From Saprospiraceae bacterium (lineage in GTDB: Bacteria; Bacteroidota; Bacteroidia; Chitinophagales; Saprospiraceae), in the NCBI GenBank assembly GCA_016714985.1, contig JADKBS010000013.1:62001-126000 (forward strand): a stretch of DNA of 64,000 bases. Direction: 5' to 3'. The notes under the pieces are model-generated. The model did no database searches. It had not been told where the DNA came from and worked only from the letters and a program-made list of their open reading frames with translations. Below, one piece after another: positions 41,697-50,140 of this stretch. The position numbers and the translations under genes were made by a program. Positions within the stretch are counted from its first letter, which is position 1. Every line of letters starts with the position of its first letter.

Positions 41697-43196
41697 TCAC
41701 TCGTATTTATACTCAAAACACCCAATATCCGGCGTGGCAGCATCCCGCTCCGTTCCCACCAAATCGAGCAAAATGCCTGGTAGCGGAACCGCCATTCTCT
41801 CCGCCACGGAAAGGGTATCCAAATAGTAATCATCCTCATTGACATCGGCAAAAAGTGCCTCCTGCGAAGTAGGCGTCAGACAGGCGTTGCAATGGTCGAA
41901 GAAATCGGGAAAGCCTGTGTCTGGGTCGAGGAGGTCATCCACCCGAATGATGCAGTGGTCGAAGGCATATTGCAGGTAGAAATCGTTGCCGTCGGTGAAA
42001 TCGCTGATGGTAATTTCGTCCCGTTTGGAGCCGTAGAGTATGCAGTTGGTGAAAATGGCGTTTAGTGGGTTGATGCGGGGCGGCGAATCTTGACAAAGTG
42101 GGTCGTCGCAAGTGCCGTTGCCCATGTTCAGGGCAGAAGCATCGGTGCCATAATTGGCGAGGGTGCAATAGTTGAAATTATAGTCGCCACCATAGACCAA
42201 CTGCACAGCGTGGGTGCCGTTGTTATAGAACAGGCAGTTCTCCGCAGACACCGTGGCATGATAGGCGAACAGCCCTACCCCGGACGTGTTGTAAACCTGC
42301 ACATTCTTCATCGAAAGCTCGGCGGACGAGTCCACATAGATGCCGAACAACGAGTTTTTGACCACCGCATTTTCGATACTGTGCCCGGTACTGCCTGCAC
42401 CAAGGATGATGCCCGTCCATTGGCCATCGGCCTCCCTGAAATCGTCCTCCAAGCGGTCGCCCTCGAAGATGACCGGATTGTCCAGCGTGCCCTGTACGTT
42501 CAACCGGCCATTTTCCAAGAAAAATAACCTGCCGGAATTGTAAATCAAGCTTTCGCCTGAGGTCGGGTCAATGGCCCTTGAAAGGCCGCCGTGTACGTGT
42601 ACCCTTGTGCCCGGCGGCAAGGTCAGCGTGCAATCGTCGAAGGCCACGATGCCGTAAATGACGTAGGGCTTGGGGTCGTCCCAAATGACCTCGCTGCCTC
42701 CGCAACCGAATAGCGTGATACTGTCCTTCGACCATCGGTTGGGGATGTAATTGGCGTTCTGGCCCCAGGCTTCCAAGGTCACCCATTGCTCGTTCCCGTT
42801 CGTTTCAAAGCGGATGGAATCATAGACGAAATAGGGGCTGCTGGACAGCGGGTCGTCGGGGTTGATGGTCACTTCCACAAAGACATAAATCGAGTCTTCG
42901 GGGTAAACGACCACGTCTTCGTGCGAATCGCCGGGGATGCCGTCCACGTTCAAGTTGAACTTAGATTGGTCATTGCCAGCCAATTGAATCTTTGAAATGC
43001 GGATGCTCTTCTTGCTCGGGTTGAACACCCGGAAATAGCGGGTGTCGGTGCCAAGTTCCGTGAACGAGGTATCGAATCGGAGCGTGTCAACCGAGAATTC
43101 GAGCTTGTCGCCCTTGTCGGTGGTGAATTTTTCCTCTTTGTTGCAAGCGGTGACCAGAACGAGGAAGAAGGGTATGGCTAGGAAAAGATATTTCAT
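41697..43196 (-). CDS. Right-handed beta-helix surface lipoprotein
   Basis: A 499-residue lipoprotein (Cys18, LVLVTAC; start at ATG 43196). Residues 30-190 are a beta-sandwich region (FRVFNPSKKSIRISKIQLAG); the rest from about 200 is a parallel beta-helix: IENAVVKNSLFGIYVDSSA, MKNVQVYNTSGVGLFAYHA, ENCLFYNNGTHAVQ. It resembles pectate lyase-like or adhesin-like surface proteins; no catalytic residues are evident. It is separated from its neighbours and likely surface-exposed. Confidence 0.82.
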   Translation of the reverse strand: MKYLFLAIPFFLVLVTACNKEEKFTTDKGDKLEFSVDTLRFDTSFTELGTDTRYFRVFNPSKKSIRISKIQLAGNDQSKFNLNVDGIPGDSHEDVVVYPEDSIYVFVEVTINPDDPLSSSPYFVYDSIRFETNGNEQWVTLEAWGQNANYIPNRWSKDSITLFGCGGSEVIWDDPKPYVIYGIVAFDDCTLTLPPGTRVHVHGGLSRAIDPTSGESLIYNSGRLFFLENGRLNVQGTLDNPVIFEGDRLEDDFREADGQWTGIILGAGSTGHSIENAVVKNSLFGIYVDSSAELSMKNVQVYNTSGVGLFAYHATVSAENCLFYNNGTHAVQLVYGGDYNFNYCTLANYGTDASALNMGNGTCDDPLCQDSPPRINPLNAIFTNCILYGSKRDEITISDFTDGNDFYLQYAFDHCIIRVDDLLDPDTGFPDFFDHCNACLTPTSQEALFADVNEDDYYLDTLSVAERMAVPLPGILLDLVGTERDAATPDIGCFEYKYE

Positions 43197-43359
43197 TGAA
43201 GTGATTCGTGATTCGTGATTGGAGGTGTCAAAGCTGATTGGCACTGACTGCCCACTGCCCACTGCCCACTGTTTAACTGCCTAACTGTCTAACTTAAAAA
43301 GGCGGCAATTCTAACGATGAAATGTTGATTTTGATTTGGCAAAGCTAAACTTTGATTTT

Positions 43360-44759
43360 TTAGGTGAGCTGCTCAAGGAGCCAATCCCTTTCCCCGACCG
43401 TCTTGGCCTGCACGATTTCCTGATGGAGCGTTTCCCGTTGTTTTTTATCCAACAAATTGACTGTCAGTAGCTTATTTGCAAAATGGAGGGTGTTCAAGTA
43501 GTTTTCCCGGTGGTAGCCCAATTCTTGTTTGCGGTGCAAAAACCGTTGGAAACTTTGGATAAAATTATCCAGTGCATCCACCTCGCCCATTTCAAAATAG
43601 ATTTTCAGGAGCAGCACCCGTGCGTCGAGGCTGAGGAACACATCCTCGTACTCGACCCTATGGAGCAGCCGCAGTGCCTTGCCGAAGTCCCGGCGGGCGT
43701 GGTGCAGCTTGGCGAGGTTGTAGTCCGTGTAGTTGCGGCGGTGACGGGCGTCCACGCTGGGGCCATATTTTTCGATAAAACCTGCCGTCCAATCGAATTC
43801 GCCGAGGCGCAGTGCCAGCGCTGCAATATTCTTGAAGGCAAAGCGGCTGAGTTGGCCGTTTTCGAGCAGCACGTCCCGCTCCAGGGCCGAAGTGTAAAGC
43901 TCGAACAGGTCTTGGTTGAAAAGCGAAGAACCGCTGTTGCTCTGCCGGATGCAATAGTTAATGGCGAGGAGGTAGAGGTTGCGAAGCTCCTCCTTTGGGA
44001 AGGCGCTACCGGTTTCAAAAATGCCCGCCTTCAGTGCCCGGAAATAACGTTCCTCGCCCGTGGTGGCGGCCCGATAGGCAAAGAAGTACAGGCCAATGGC
44101 GGGTTGCTGCCGCAACAAATCATTGCCTTCCAAATAGTCGAGCACAAGGTTCAGCAGGCCGAGGTCGTATTCCACCTTGGCCACCGCTTGGTGCGAGAGC
44201 GCCACGCAACTATGGCGCAGCTTTTTGGCGAGGTAGGCGAGGTCGAGGGAGTGGTTCACGGCTTGTAGGTTTCGGGGTGCAGTGCGCTTCGTCCTTTCGG
44301 AAAATGCGAGCGACTCGGCTTCCAATTGGTACTGCGTTTCAAGGAAGGGGGCATCCCGCACGGGGCTGGCCTGCTGCGCTACCGCTGCCGCTTCGAGGGC
44401 TTGGCGGGCGTGCTTTTCGAGGCCGAGCTTGCGGTAGGCGGCGGCAAGGGCAATGTCGTTTTGCCGCCCATCGGCCATCCTTTCTGGGCGGTCAGGAATT
44501 TTTCAATGACCTTTAGCAAATAAGACATGAGCCGTCGCACCTGTTTGTCGTCGAAGGGCTGACCGGGGTAAACAGCGGCATGGGCAGCCTCCCTCGTCAA
44601 GCTGGCTGGCAAGTGTTCCCGATGCTTTTCAATGAAATCGTAGAGCTGCGCTACGTCGGCTCGCTGGTTGGCCCAAGGCGAGGCGATGAACTTGGCCAAA
44701 GAGCGGCGCTCGGCCACTGATAATTTTTGAAGGATTTGGAGGAGGTCGCTGTTTTTCAT
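43360..44759 (-). CDS. Helical-repeat protein, module A (frameshifted)
   Basis: A 466-residue protein after restoring one A in the AAA run near 44491: FLTAQKRMADGRQNDIALA joins the two frames. The N-terminal 95 residues (LLQILQKLSVAERRSLAKFI, then MSYLLKVIEKFL) resemble a domain widespread in Bacteroidota; the rest forms TPR-like helical hairpins. It has no signal peptide, so it is probably cytoplasmic. It is divergent from the giant T9SS gene at 44909, with a shared intergenic promoter region, and is paralogous to the gene at 52987. No function is known. Confidence 0.75.
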
Positions 44760-44840
44760 TTTTAGGCAAATAGAGGTTAAAACTATTGAAAATAAAGGAT
44801 TTTTATAAAAATAAATTTCGGCAAAATAAAAAAAATGTCT

Positions 44841-44871
44841 TTGGTTGGCAATTCATGTTCCGGCAATTTTG
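44841..44871 (+). promoter_or_regulatory. Promoter of giant T9SS gene A
   Basis: TTG at 44841-44843, 20-nt spacer, CAATTTTG at 44864-44871, then GTACCAT. The same arrangement, TTG-N20-CATTTTTG, precedes the two paralogues. Confidence 0.6.
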
Positions 44872-44908
44872 TACCATGAAAAATTTCTATTTGCTAAATA
44901 TAAACGCC

Positions 44909-47653
44909 ATGAAGTTAAAACTCGATTCCCTGTTTTTCACGCTCATCGCAGTCTTGTTCATGACCAACCTCCATGCACAGGGCTGGGCAAAGACTTACGA
45001 TTACAGTCAATATGACTCCATCCATACCCTCCTAAAGACCCCCACCGGCTACCTATTGGTAGGCGAAACCATTGTCAATGTTGACATGGACGGTGAGGTT
45101 ATCTGGTCAACGCCGCTACCCGGCGGCCTAGGCGATGGTGGCAACCGGAAAGCGCTATTGTTACCAGATGGCAGCTTCGTGGTACTTGGAAATACAACTG
45201 AAGCCGTCATGACCCTATGGAAGTTCACAAGCGATGGCAGTCTGGACTGGTCACGGAATTACGATTTTGCCCCCGATTTTTACGCCCATGCTACTTCCAT
45301 AGCGATTACAAATGACGGAGGCTTCATTCTTTTGAACCAATTTTGGGATACCAGACTTATCAAAACTGACCAAAATGGCCAAATCGAATGGCAAAAGGAA
45401 TTTGAAGGATTTCGAGGTTATTCAGTAGCAGCTTTGGCCGATGGTGGCTATGCTTTCACAGGTTATAACGACCTAGCAGGAGGAGGAGGTAGGATAAAAA
45501 AAACGGATAGCACTGGCAATGAACTATGGGAGTACCAAACGAGCATTGTATGGGGCAGCAACAGTCCTTCCGTCATTGAGACGTCCGATGGCAACCTGGT
45601 TGGTGCAATAGGAAATAAGCTCGTGAAAATTGACCAAACAGGAACCGAGCTTTGGTCCTTAGACTTTAATACAATTTGGCCAAACTTTATCGCCGGTACG
45701 GATGTAATCGAAACTCAAGACGGGGTTATTGCCGCAGTATTTACATCCTACTTCTGCTTGGTTTCCCATACCGGTCAAATTTTCCATTCTTCCGAATTGG
45801 CACCGACGCTTGAATACAATAAGTTTCAATCCGTTCAAAAAGCACATGGTACTGGCTGGGCTGTTGCAGGCTCATACATTCCGGACATTAACAACTTTAA
45901 TTATGACATGCTTTTGGTTAAAACGGATGACGATTTGGTGGTGTTCAGCGATACCATTCATGGCAACGTCTTCTTGGATGCCAACCTTGATTGCAATCAG
46001 GACGCAGGGGAATTGGGGCTGCACAATGGCTGGTCCGTGAAGGCAACTGGGGACCTGAACTACTGGGCGACACCTGATACCAATGGCAACTATACCTTGG
46101 TCGTCCCGCCAGGGGATTACCTGGTCAGCGTTCACCCGCCCTATCCCACCGCACTTTGGGAGGCATGTGAGTCCCAAGTGACCGTAGCGGTTGAACCCAG
46201 CATCCCTGTCGAGCTTGATTTCGCAATGACCGGCGACTCTTGCCCCTATATGGAAGTCCAAGTTGGCAGTTACAATTTCAGGCCCTGCCTGAACACTTCA
46301 ATAGTTGTCACCTACAACAACCACGGTTTGGTAGCTGCCGAAGACGCAACGGTTTCCATCGTTTTGGATGCGGCATTGACTTATGTTGGGGCCACCATCC
46401 CGCTCGCCTCACAGGACGGCCAAACACTTTGGTTCAACTTGGGCGACGTGGAAGTCAACGGGCACGGGTTATTTTTCGTGGAAGTAGTGGTTGATTGTGA
46501 CCCAGATTTATTGGGCCAAACGCTTTGCTACACGGCCCATATTTATCCCGACACCACCTGCGGTGAAAACTTCAGCGGGCCAAACATCGAGGTCAATGCC
46601 ACCTGCAACGGCGACAGCGTACACTTCCTCCTGACCAACATGGGTGGGGACATGCCCGACCCCATGCAGTACATCGTCATTGAAGACAACCTTATCATGA
46701 TGACGAATGACTACCAACTTTTAGAGGACGAGTCATTGACTGTTTCAATGCAAGCATCGAATGGGGCCACCCAGCACCTGATAGCTGAACAAAATGAAAA
46801 CTTACCGCCCTCTTTTGGCAATCATATTGCAACCGCCGGCATCGAAGGTTGTGTGGGGTCGGTAAACCTTGGCGGCTTTGGCCAATTCCCACTAGATGAC
46901 GGTGAACACTGGCTCGACATTTTTTGCATGGAGGTCACCAATTCGTATGACCCAAACGACAAGTCTGCCTCGCCCACCGGCTGGACAGAAGACCATTTCA
47001 TTGACGACCGCACGGAACTTGACTACCTCATCCGTTTCCAAAACACAGGTACTGACACGGCCTTCCAAGTTGTGCTGATTGACACGCTCTCTCCATTTTT
47101 AGACCCCGCCACCATCCGCCCTGGTGCCAGCAGCCATCCTTATACTTTTGAGCTGAGCGGCCAAGGCGTTGCCAAGTTCACCTTCAACGATATCATGCTG
47201 CCGGATAGCAACGTGAATGAACCGCTATCGCATGGATTTGTAAAGTTCCTAATTGCCCAAACGCCCGGCAACCAACCCGGCACGCTCATCGAAAACACGG
47301 CAGGTATTTATTTTGACTACAATGCGCCTGTTTATACCAACACTACTTTCCATACCATCGTGGATGATTGGATAGAATTCGTGGATGCGACAACGGAAGG
47401 TGCTTCAAAAGACTTGGGCATATCCATTTCCCCCAACCCTATGTCCGATTGGGCGACCGTGGAAGTGGCCAATTTGCCGCCCGGCGAGAACACGATAATG
47501 CTCACTGATGCAATGGGGAAACTGGTATTGCGGCAGCGTTTTACCGAAGGAAAAACAAATATCCAGCGCAATGGCCTAGCGGCTGGTGTGTACTTTTTCA
47601 GGGTTGAAAATGATGGGCAATTCCTGGCTTCGGGGAAGATAGCGGTGCGTTGA
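44909..47653 (+). CDS. Giant T9SS secreted protein, copy A
   Basis: A 914-residue surface or secreted protein; I chose ATG 44909, which gives a signal peptide ending NLHAQ. The N-terminal half is a beta-propeller-like repeat region (GWAKTYDYSQYDS, GGFILLNQFWDTRLIKTD). It is followed by an SdrD B-like/carboxypeptidase-regulatory unit (GNVFLDANLDCNQDAGELGL), a DUF11/DUF7619-like domain (YDPNDKSASPTGW, RFQNTGTDTAFQVVLIDTLS), and a type A T9SS sorting domain (ISPNPMSDWATVEV onward). Paralogues at 50141 and 54605. Typical for Bacteroidota surface adhesins. Confidence 0.85.
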   Translation: MKLKLDSLFFTLIAVLFMTNLHAQGWAKTYDYSQYDSIHTLLKTPTGYLLVGETIVNVDMDGEVIWSTPLPGGLGDGGNRKALLLPDGSFVVLGNTTEAVMTLWKFTSDGSLDWSRNYDFAPDFYAHATSIAITNDGGFILLNQFWDTRLIKTDQNGQIEWQKEFEGFRGYSVAALADGGYAFTGYNDLAGGGGRIKKTDSTGNELWEYQTSIVWGSNSPSVIETSDGNLVGAIGNKLVKIDQTGTELWSLDFNTIWPNFIAGTDVIETQDGVIAAVFTSYFCLVSHTGQIFHSSELAPTLEYNKFQSVQKAHGTGWAVAGSYIPDINNFNYDMLLVKTDDDLVVFSDTIHGNVFLDANLDCNQDAGELGLHNGWSVKATGDLNYWATPDTNGNYTLVVPPGDYLVSVHPPYPTALWEACESQVTVAVEPSIPVELDFAMTGDSCPYMEVQVGSYNFRPCLNTSIVVTYNNHGLVAAEDATVSIVLDAALTYVGATIPLASQDGQTLWFNLGDVEVNGHGLFFVEVVVDCDPDLLGQTLCYTAHIYPDTTCGENFSGPNIEVNATCNGDSVHFLLTNMGGDMPDPMQYIVIEDNLIMMTNDYQLLEDESLTVSMQASNGATQHLIAEQNENLPPSFGNHIATAGIEGCVGSVNLGGFGQFPLDDGEHWLDIFCMEVTNSYDPNDKSASPTGWTEDHFIDDRTELDYLIRFQNTGTDTAFQVVLIDTLSPFLDPATIRPGASSHPYTFELSGQGVAKFTFNDIMLPDSNVNEPLSHGFVKFLIAQTPGNQPGTLIENTAGIYFDYNAPVYTNTTFHTIVDDWIEFVDATTEGASKDLGISISPNPMSDWATVEVANLPPGENTIMLTDAMGKLVLRQRFTEGKTNIQRNGLAAGVYFFRVENDGQFLASGKIAVR

Positions 47654-47665
47654 AAATCCGCCAAC

Positions 47666-47700
47666 AAAAAAGGCCAGCGGGGTTTCCGTTGGCCTTTTTT
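47666..47700. terminator. Bidirectional terminator
   Basis: Stem AAAAAAGGCCAGCGG at 47666-47680 with complement 47686-47700, T-rich on each strand. It lies between the convergent giant T9SS gene A and Uma2 gene. Confidence 0.85.
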
Positions 47701-47716
47701 GTTTTTTATAAGGCTG

Positions 47717-48385
47717 TCATTTCAACCAATTCTTCACCATCTCCATCTTCACTTTTTCATCAAAAATGGCAGCGACCGGGAAACGTAGTCCTTCGATGAT
47801 TTTACATTCGACATGGTCGGAGATGGACTTCTTCGTGAAGAGCCAGAACTCTTTTTTGGCCTCATCCAAAAGGTACTGCTCGACCAATTGTGAATCAGGG
47901 TCAACGAGCCAATACTCTTTGGCCCCATGAGCAGCATAGTCCTCTTTTTTGACGCCCCGGTCGGTGCTGGCGGTGCTGTCGCTCAGAATTTCCACCACGA
48001 AATCGGGGATGGGGTATTTCCAAGTGTTGGGATGAATGACAGTGGCCCTTTCCTTGGTGAAAAAAAGGATGTCCGGCAAGTAGTCGTTACGGGTGAGTGC
48101 CACGAGAGAGGTCTCACTACGCACCTGTCCGAGGTCGTTGATGGAGGTGTAAGTCTGAAGCAGATAGTCCAACCTTTGCCTCGCAACGGTGTGTTTTTCT
48201 TTAGCTGGTGAGTGCATAACTATTTTACCATTGATGAATTCCCATTTGTCGCCCGGCTGTATTTTTTCATAAAACGCTTCCCGCAGCAGCTGTTCCTGTT
48301 TCAGCCGCACGTTCAGTTCCTCCACCAGTTCGGGCATGTGGAGGTTTTCAAGAATGGGTTCGATAATTTCGTTGTCACGCAACAT
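47717..48385 (-). CDS. Uma2-family PD-(D/E)XK endonuclease
   Basis: A 222-residue member of the Uma2 (putative restriction endonuclease) family, with start at ATG 48385. Family core: GDKWEFINGKIVMHSPA, LPDILFF, PDFVVEILSDSTA and KKEDYAAHGAKEYWLVDP. The PD...EIL core holds the catalytic acidic residues. The function in Bacteroidota is unknown; proposals include nuclease or mobile-element roles. It is an isolated gene, with the divergent DUF1015 gene nearby. Confidence 0.85.
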   Translation of the reverse strand: MLRDNEIIEPILENLHMPELVEELNVRLKQEQLLREAFYEKIQPGDKWEFINGKIVMHSPAKEKHTVARQRLDYLLQTYTSINDLGQVRSETSLVALTRNDYLPDILFFTKERATVIHPNTWKYPIPDFVVEILSDSTASTDRGVKKEDYAAHGAKEYWLVDPDSQLVEQYLLDEAKKEFWLFTKKSISDHVECKIIEGLRFPVAAIFDEKVKMEMVKNWLK

Positions 48386-48516
48386 GGCTCTGATTTTTCC
48401 ATCAAATATAGCTGTTTTTCTTGCAAAACCTACACATGGCCTGCCCCATAAATTGGGAGGCCACAATTTCCACCAACCCCCTACCTTTACCGCTCATTTT
48501 TAAAACCAACCGCAGC

Positions 48517-49743
48517 ATGAGCACCTTCATACCGTTCCGGGCCTTCCGCCCAGTAGCCCCTAAAGCCAAGGCCGTTGCAAGCCGCCCCTACGACGTACTG
48601 AACCGGGAAGAAGCCCTCGAAGAATGTGAGGGTAACCCATTGTCGTTCTACCACGTCATCAAGCCGGAGATTGACTTCCCGATGGAGCATGACCACTATG
48701 CGCCGGAGATTTACCTAAAGGGCAAGGAGAACTTCGACAAACTGGTGAGCGATGGTGTCATCGTACAGGATGAAAGCGCCCAGTTCTATGCCTACCAGAT
48801 ACAGATGGGCGGCCATGTGCAGACCGGCCTGGTTGGCTGCTGCGCCATCGCCGATTATTTCAACAATATCATCAAAAAGCACGAGCTGACCCGCCCCGAT
48901 AAGGAAGAAGACCGCAAGAACCACATCCGGTACAGCCACCTGAACTACGAGCCGGTGCTGTTCAGCTATCCACATGTGGCAGGGCTTGACGAGCTTGTGA
49001 ACAGAGTTATTGCACAAGCACCCGAATACGATTTCACCTCCGACGACGGCCTCGGCCACCGCCTTTGGCCCATTACCGACGCTGCGCTCAATACCCGCAT
49101 CCAACAGCTATTTGAGACGGATGTGCCCAAGATTTATATCGCCGACGGCCACCACCGCACCAGTGCCGGGGCGCTCGTCGGGCAGGAAATCAGCAGCGGC
49201 CAGGCCGGCCCGGCCAACTACTTCATGGCCGTGGTTTTCCCAGACAACCAACTCGCCATCCAAGATTATAACCGAGTGGTGAAGGACCTCAACGGCCTCA
49301 GCACACAGGAACTGGTGGAAAAAATCAGTGCGAAATTCGAGGTGAAGGCCGTTGATGCTGCTTATCGCCCGGAGGCGCTGCACGATTTTGGCATGTACCT
49401 CGGCGGCAACTGGTACAAGCTGACCGCCCATCCCGACACCTACGACGCTTCCCCCATCGGCGAATTGGACGTGACCATCCTCACCGAGCACATCCTGGCC
49501 CCGCTGCTCGGCATCGGCGACCTCCGCACCGACAAGCGCATTGACTTCGTGGGCGGCATCCGTGGCCTCGGCGAATTGGAGCGCCGGGTGGACAGCGGCG
49601 AAATGGCCGTTGCCTTCTCGATGTACCCCGTGAGCATGGCGCAGCTCATCGCCATCGCCGACAACGACCTCATCATGCCGCCGAAGGTGACGTGGTTCGA
49701 GCCGAAATTGCGGAGCGGGTTGTTTGTGTATAGCCTAGATTGA
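48517..49743 (+). CDS. DUF1015-family protein
   Basis: A 408-residue cytoplasmic protein; start at ATG 48517 (MSTFIPFRAFRP). Full-length DUF1015 family with hallmarks RPYDVLN, SFYHVIKPEID, IADGHHRTSAGALV and FVGGIRGLGELERRVDSG. The family is often linked to serine biosynthesis genes but has no known activity; none of those genes is adjacent here. Confidence 0.9.
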   Translation: MSTFIPFRAFRPVAPKAKAVASRPYDVLNREEALEECEGNPLSFYHVIKPEIDFPMEHDHYAPEIYLKGKENFDKLVSDGVIVQDESAQFYAYQIQMGGHVQTGLVGCCAIADYFNNIIKKHELTRPDKEEDRKNHIRYSHLNYEPVLFSYPHVAGLDELVNRVIAQAPEYDFTSDDGLGHRLWPITDAALNTRIQQLFETDVPKIYIADGHHRTSAGALVGQEISSGQAGPANYFMAVVFPDNQLAIQDYNRVVKDLNGLSTQELVEKISAKFEVKAVDAAYRPEALHDFGMYLGGNWYKLTAHPDTYDASPIGELDVTILTEHILAPLLGIGDLRTDKRIDFVGGIRGLGELERRVDSGEMAVAFSMYPVSMAQLIAIADNDLIMPPKVTWFEPKLRSGLFVYSLD

Positions 49744-49744
49744 G

Positions 49745-49823
49745 CGGAAATTTGGAAATTGAGTAATTAGAAATTGGGACGCTTTGCCAAAGCAATTTCC
49801 AAATTTCTCAATTTCTACATTTC
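49745..49823. repeat. AAATTTGG/CCAAATTT word hairpin
   Basis: Left arm 49745-49778 (GGAAATTTGGAAATTGAG) and right arm 49792-49823 (CAATTTCCAAATTTCTC) pair imperfectly over a 13-nt loop, directly after DUF1015. Confidence 0.75.
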
Positions 49824-49896
49824 ACAACCGCTCCAGCAGCCATTCCCTTCCCCCCAGCGCCTTCGCCCCGATGATTTCGGAGCGGAGGCGTTCTTT
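49822..49896 (-). pseudogene. 3-prime remnant of a helical-repeat gene, module B
   Basis: About 24 codons, ERLRSEIIGAKALGGREW then LLERL and a TGA stop, closely match the C-terminus of the 52987 helical-repeat gene. Everything upstream has been deleted and replaced by intergenic DNA. It shows that module B once had a complete helical-repeat gene facing its giant T9SS partner. Confidence 0.8.
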
Positions 49897-50140
49897 TTAT
49901 TGCCCTTTTGATACGTTGTTTTCAATATTTTTCGATAAATAATTGCTTCAATTATCTAAAATAAAGGCTACTCTAAATCATCAATTTCGATAAACTGCTT
50001 TTTTTGTCGTTGCACCCGGGTTTCGTCTCCTGCATTTTTGTATCGTCAATTCCCTCCGCACATACCCACCCTCCCAACAATTAACAATACTCGGCACTTT
50101 TGTTGGGTATGGACACAAACACAAAACAGCTTTTATTGCC
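49897..50140 (+). other. Upstream region of giant T9SS gene B
   Basis: AT-rich, with no gene. It holds the promoter at 50010-50040 and the element AACAATACTCGGCACTTTTG at 50084-50103, repeated before copy C at 54547-54566. Confidence 0.5.
50010..50040 (+). promoter_or_regulatory. Promoter of giant T9SS gene B
   Basis: TTG at 50010-50012, 20-nt spacer and CATTTTTG at 50033-50040, identical in layout to the copies A and C. A second conserved block lies at 50084-50110 (AACAATACTCGGCAC, then TTTTGTTGGGTAT). Confidence 0.6.

Noticed and set aside
47717..48385. Uma2 gene as part of a restriction-modification system
   Set aside because: No methylase or specificity gene is adjacent, and the family function is not established.
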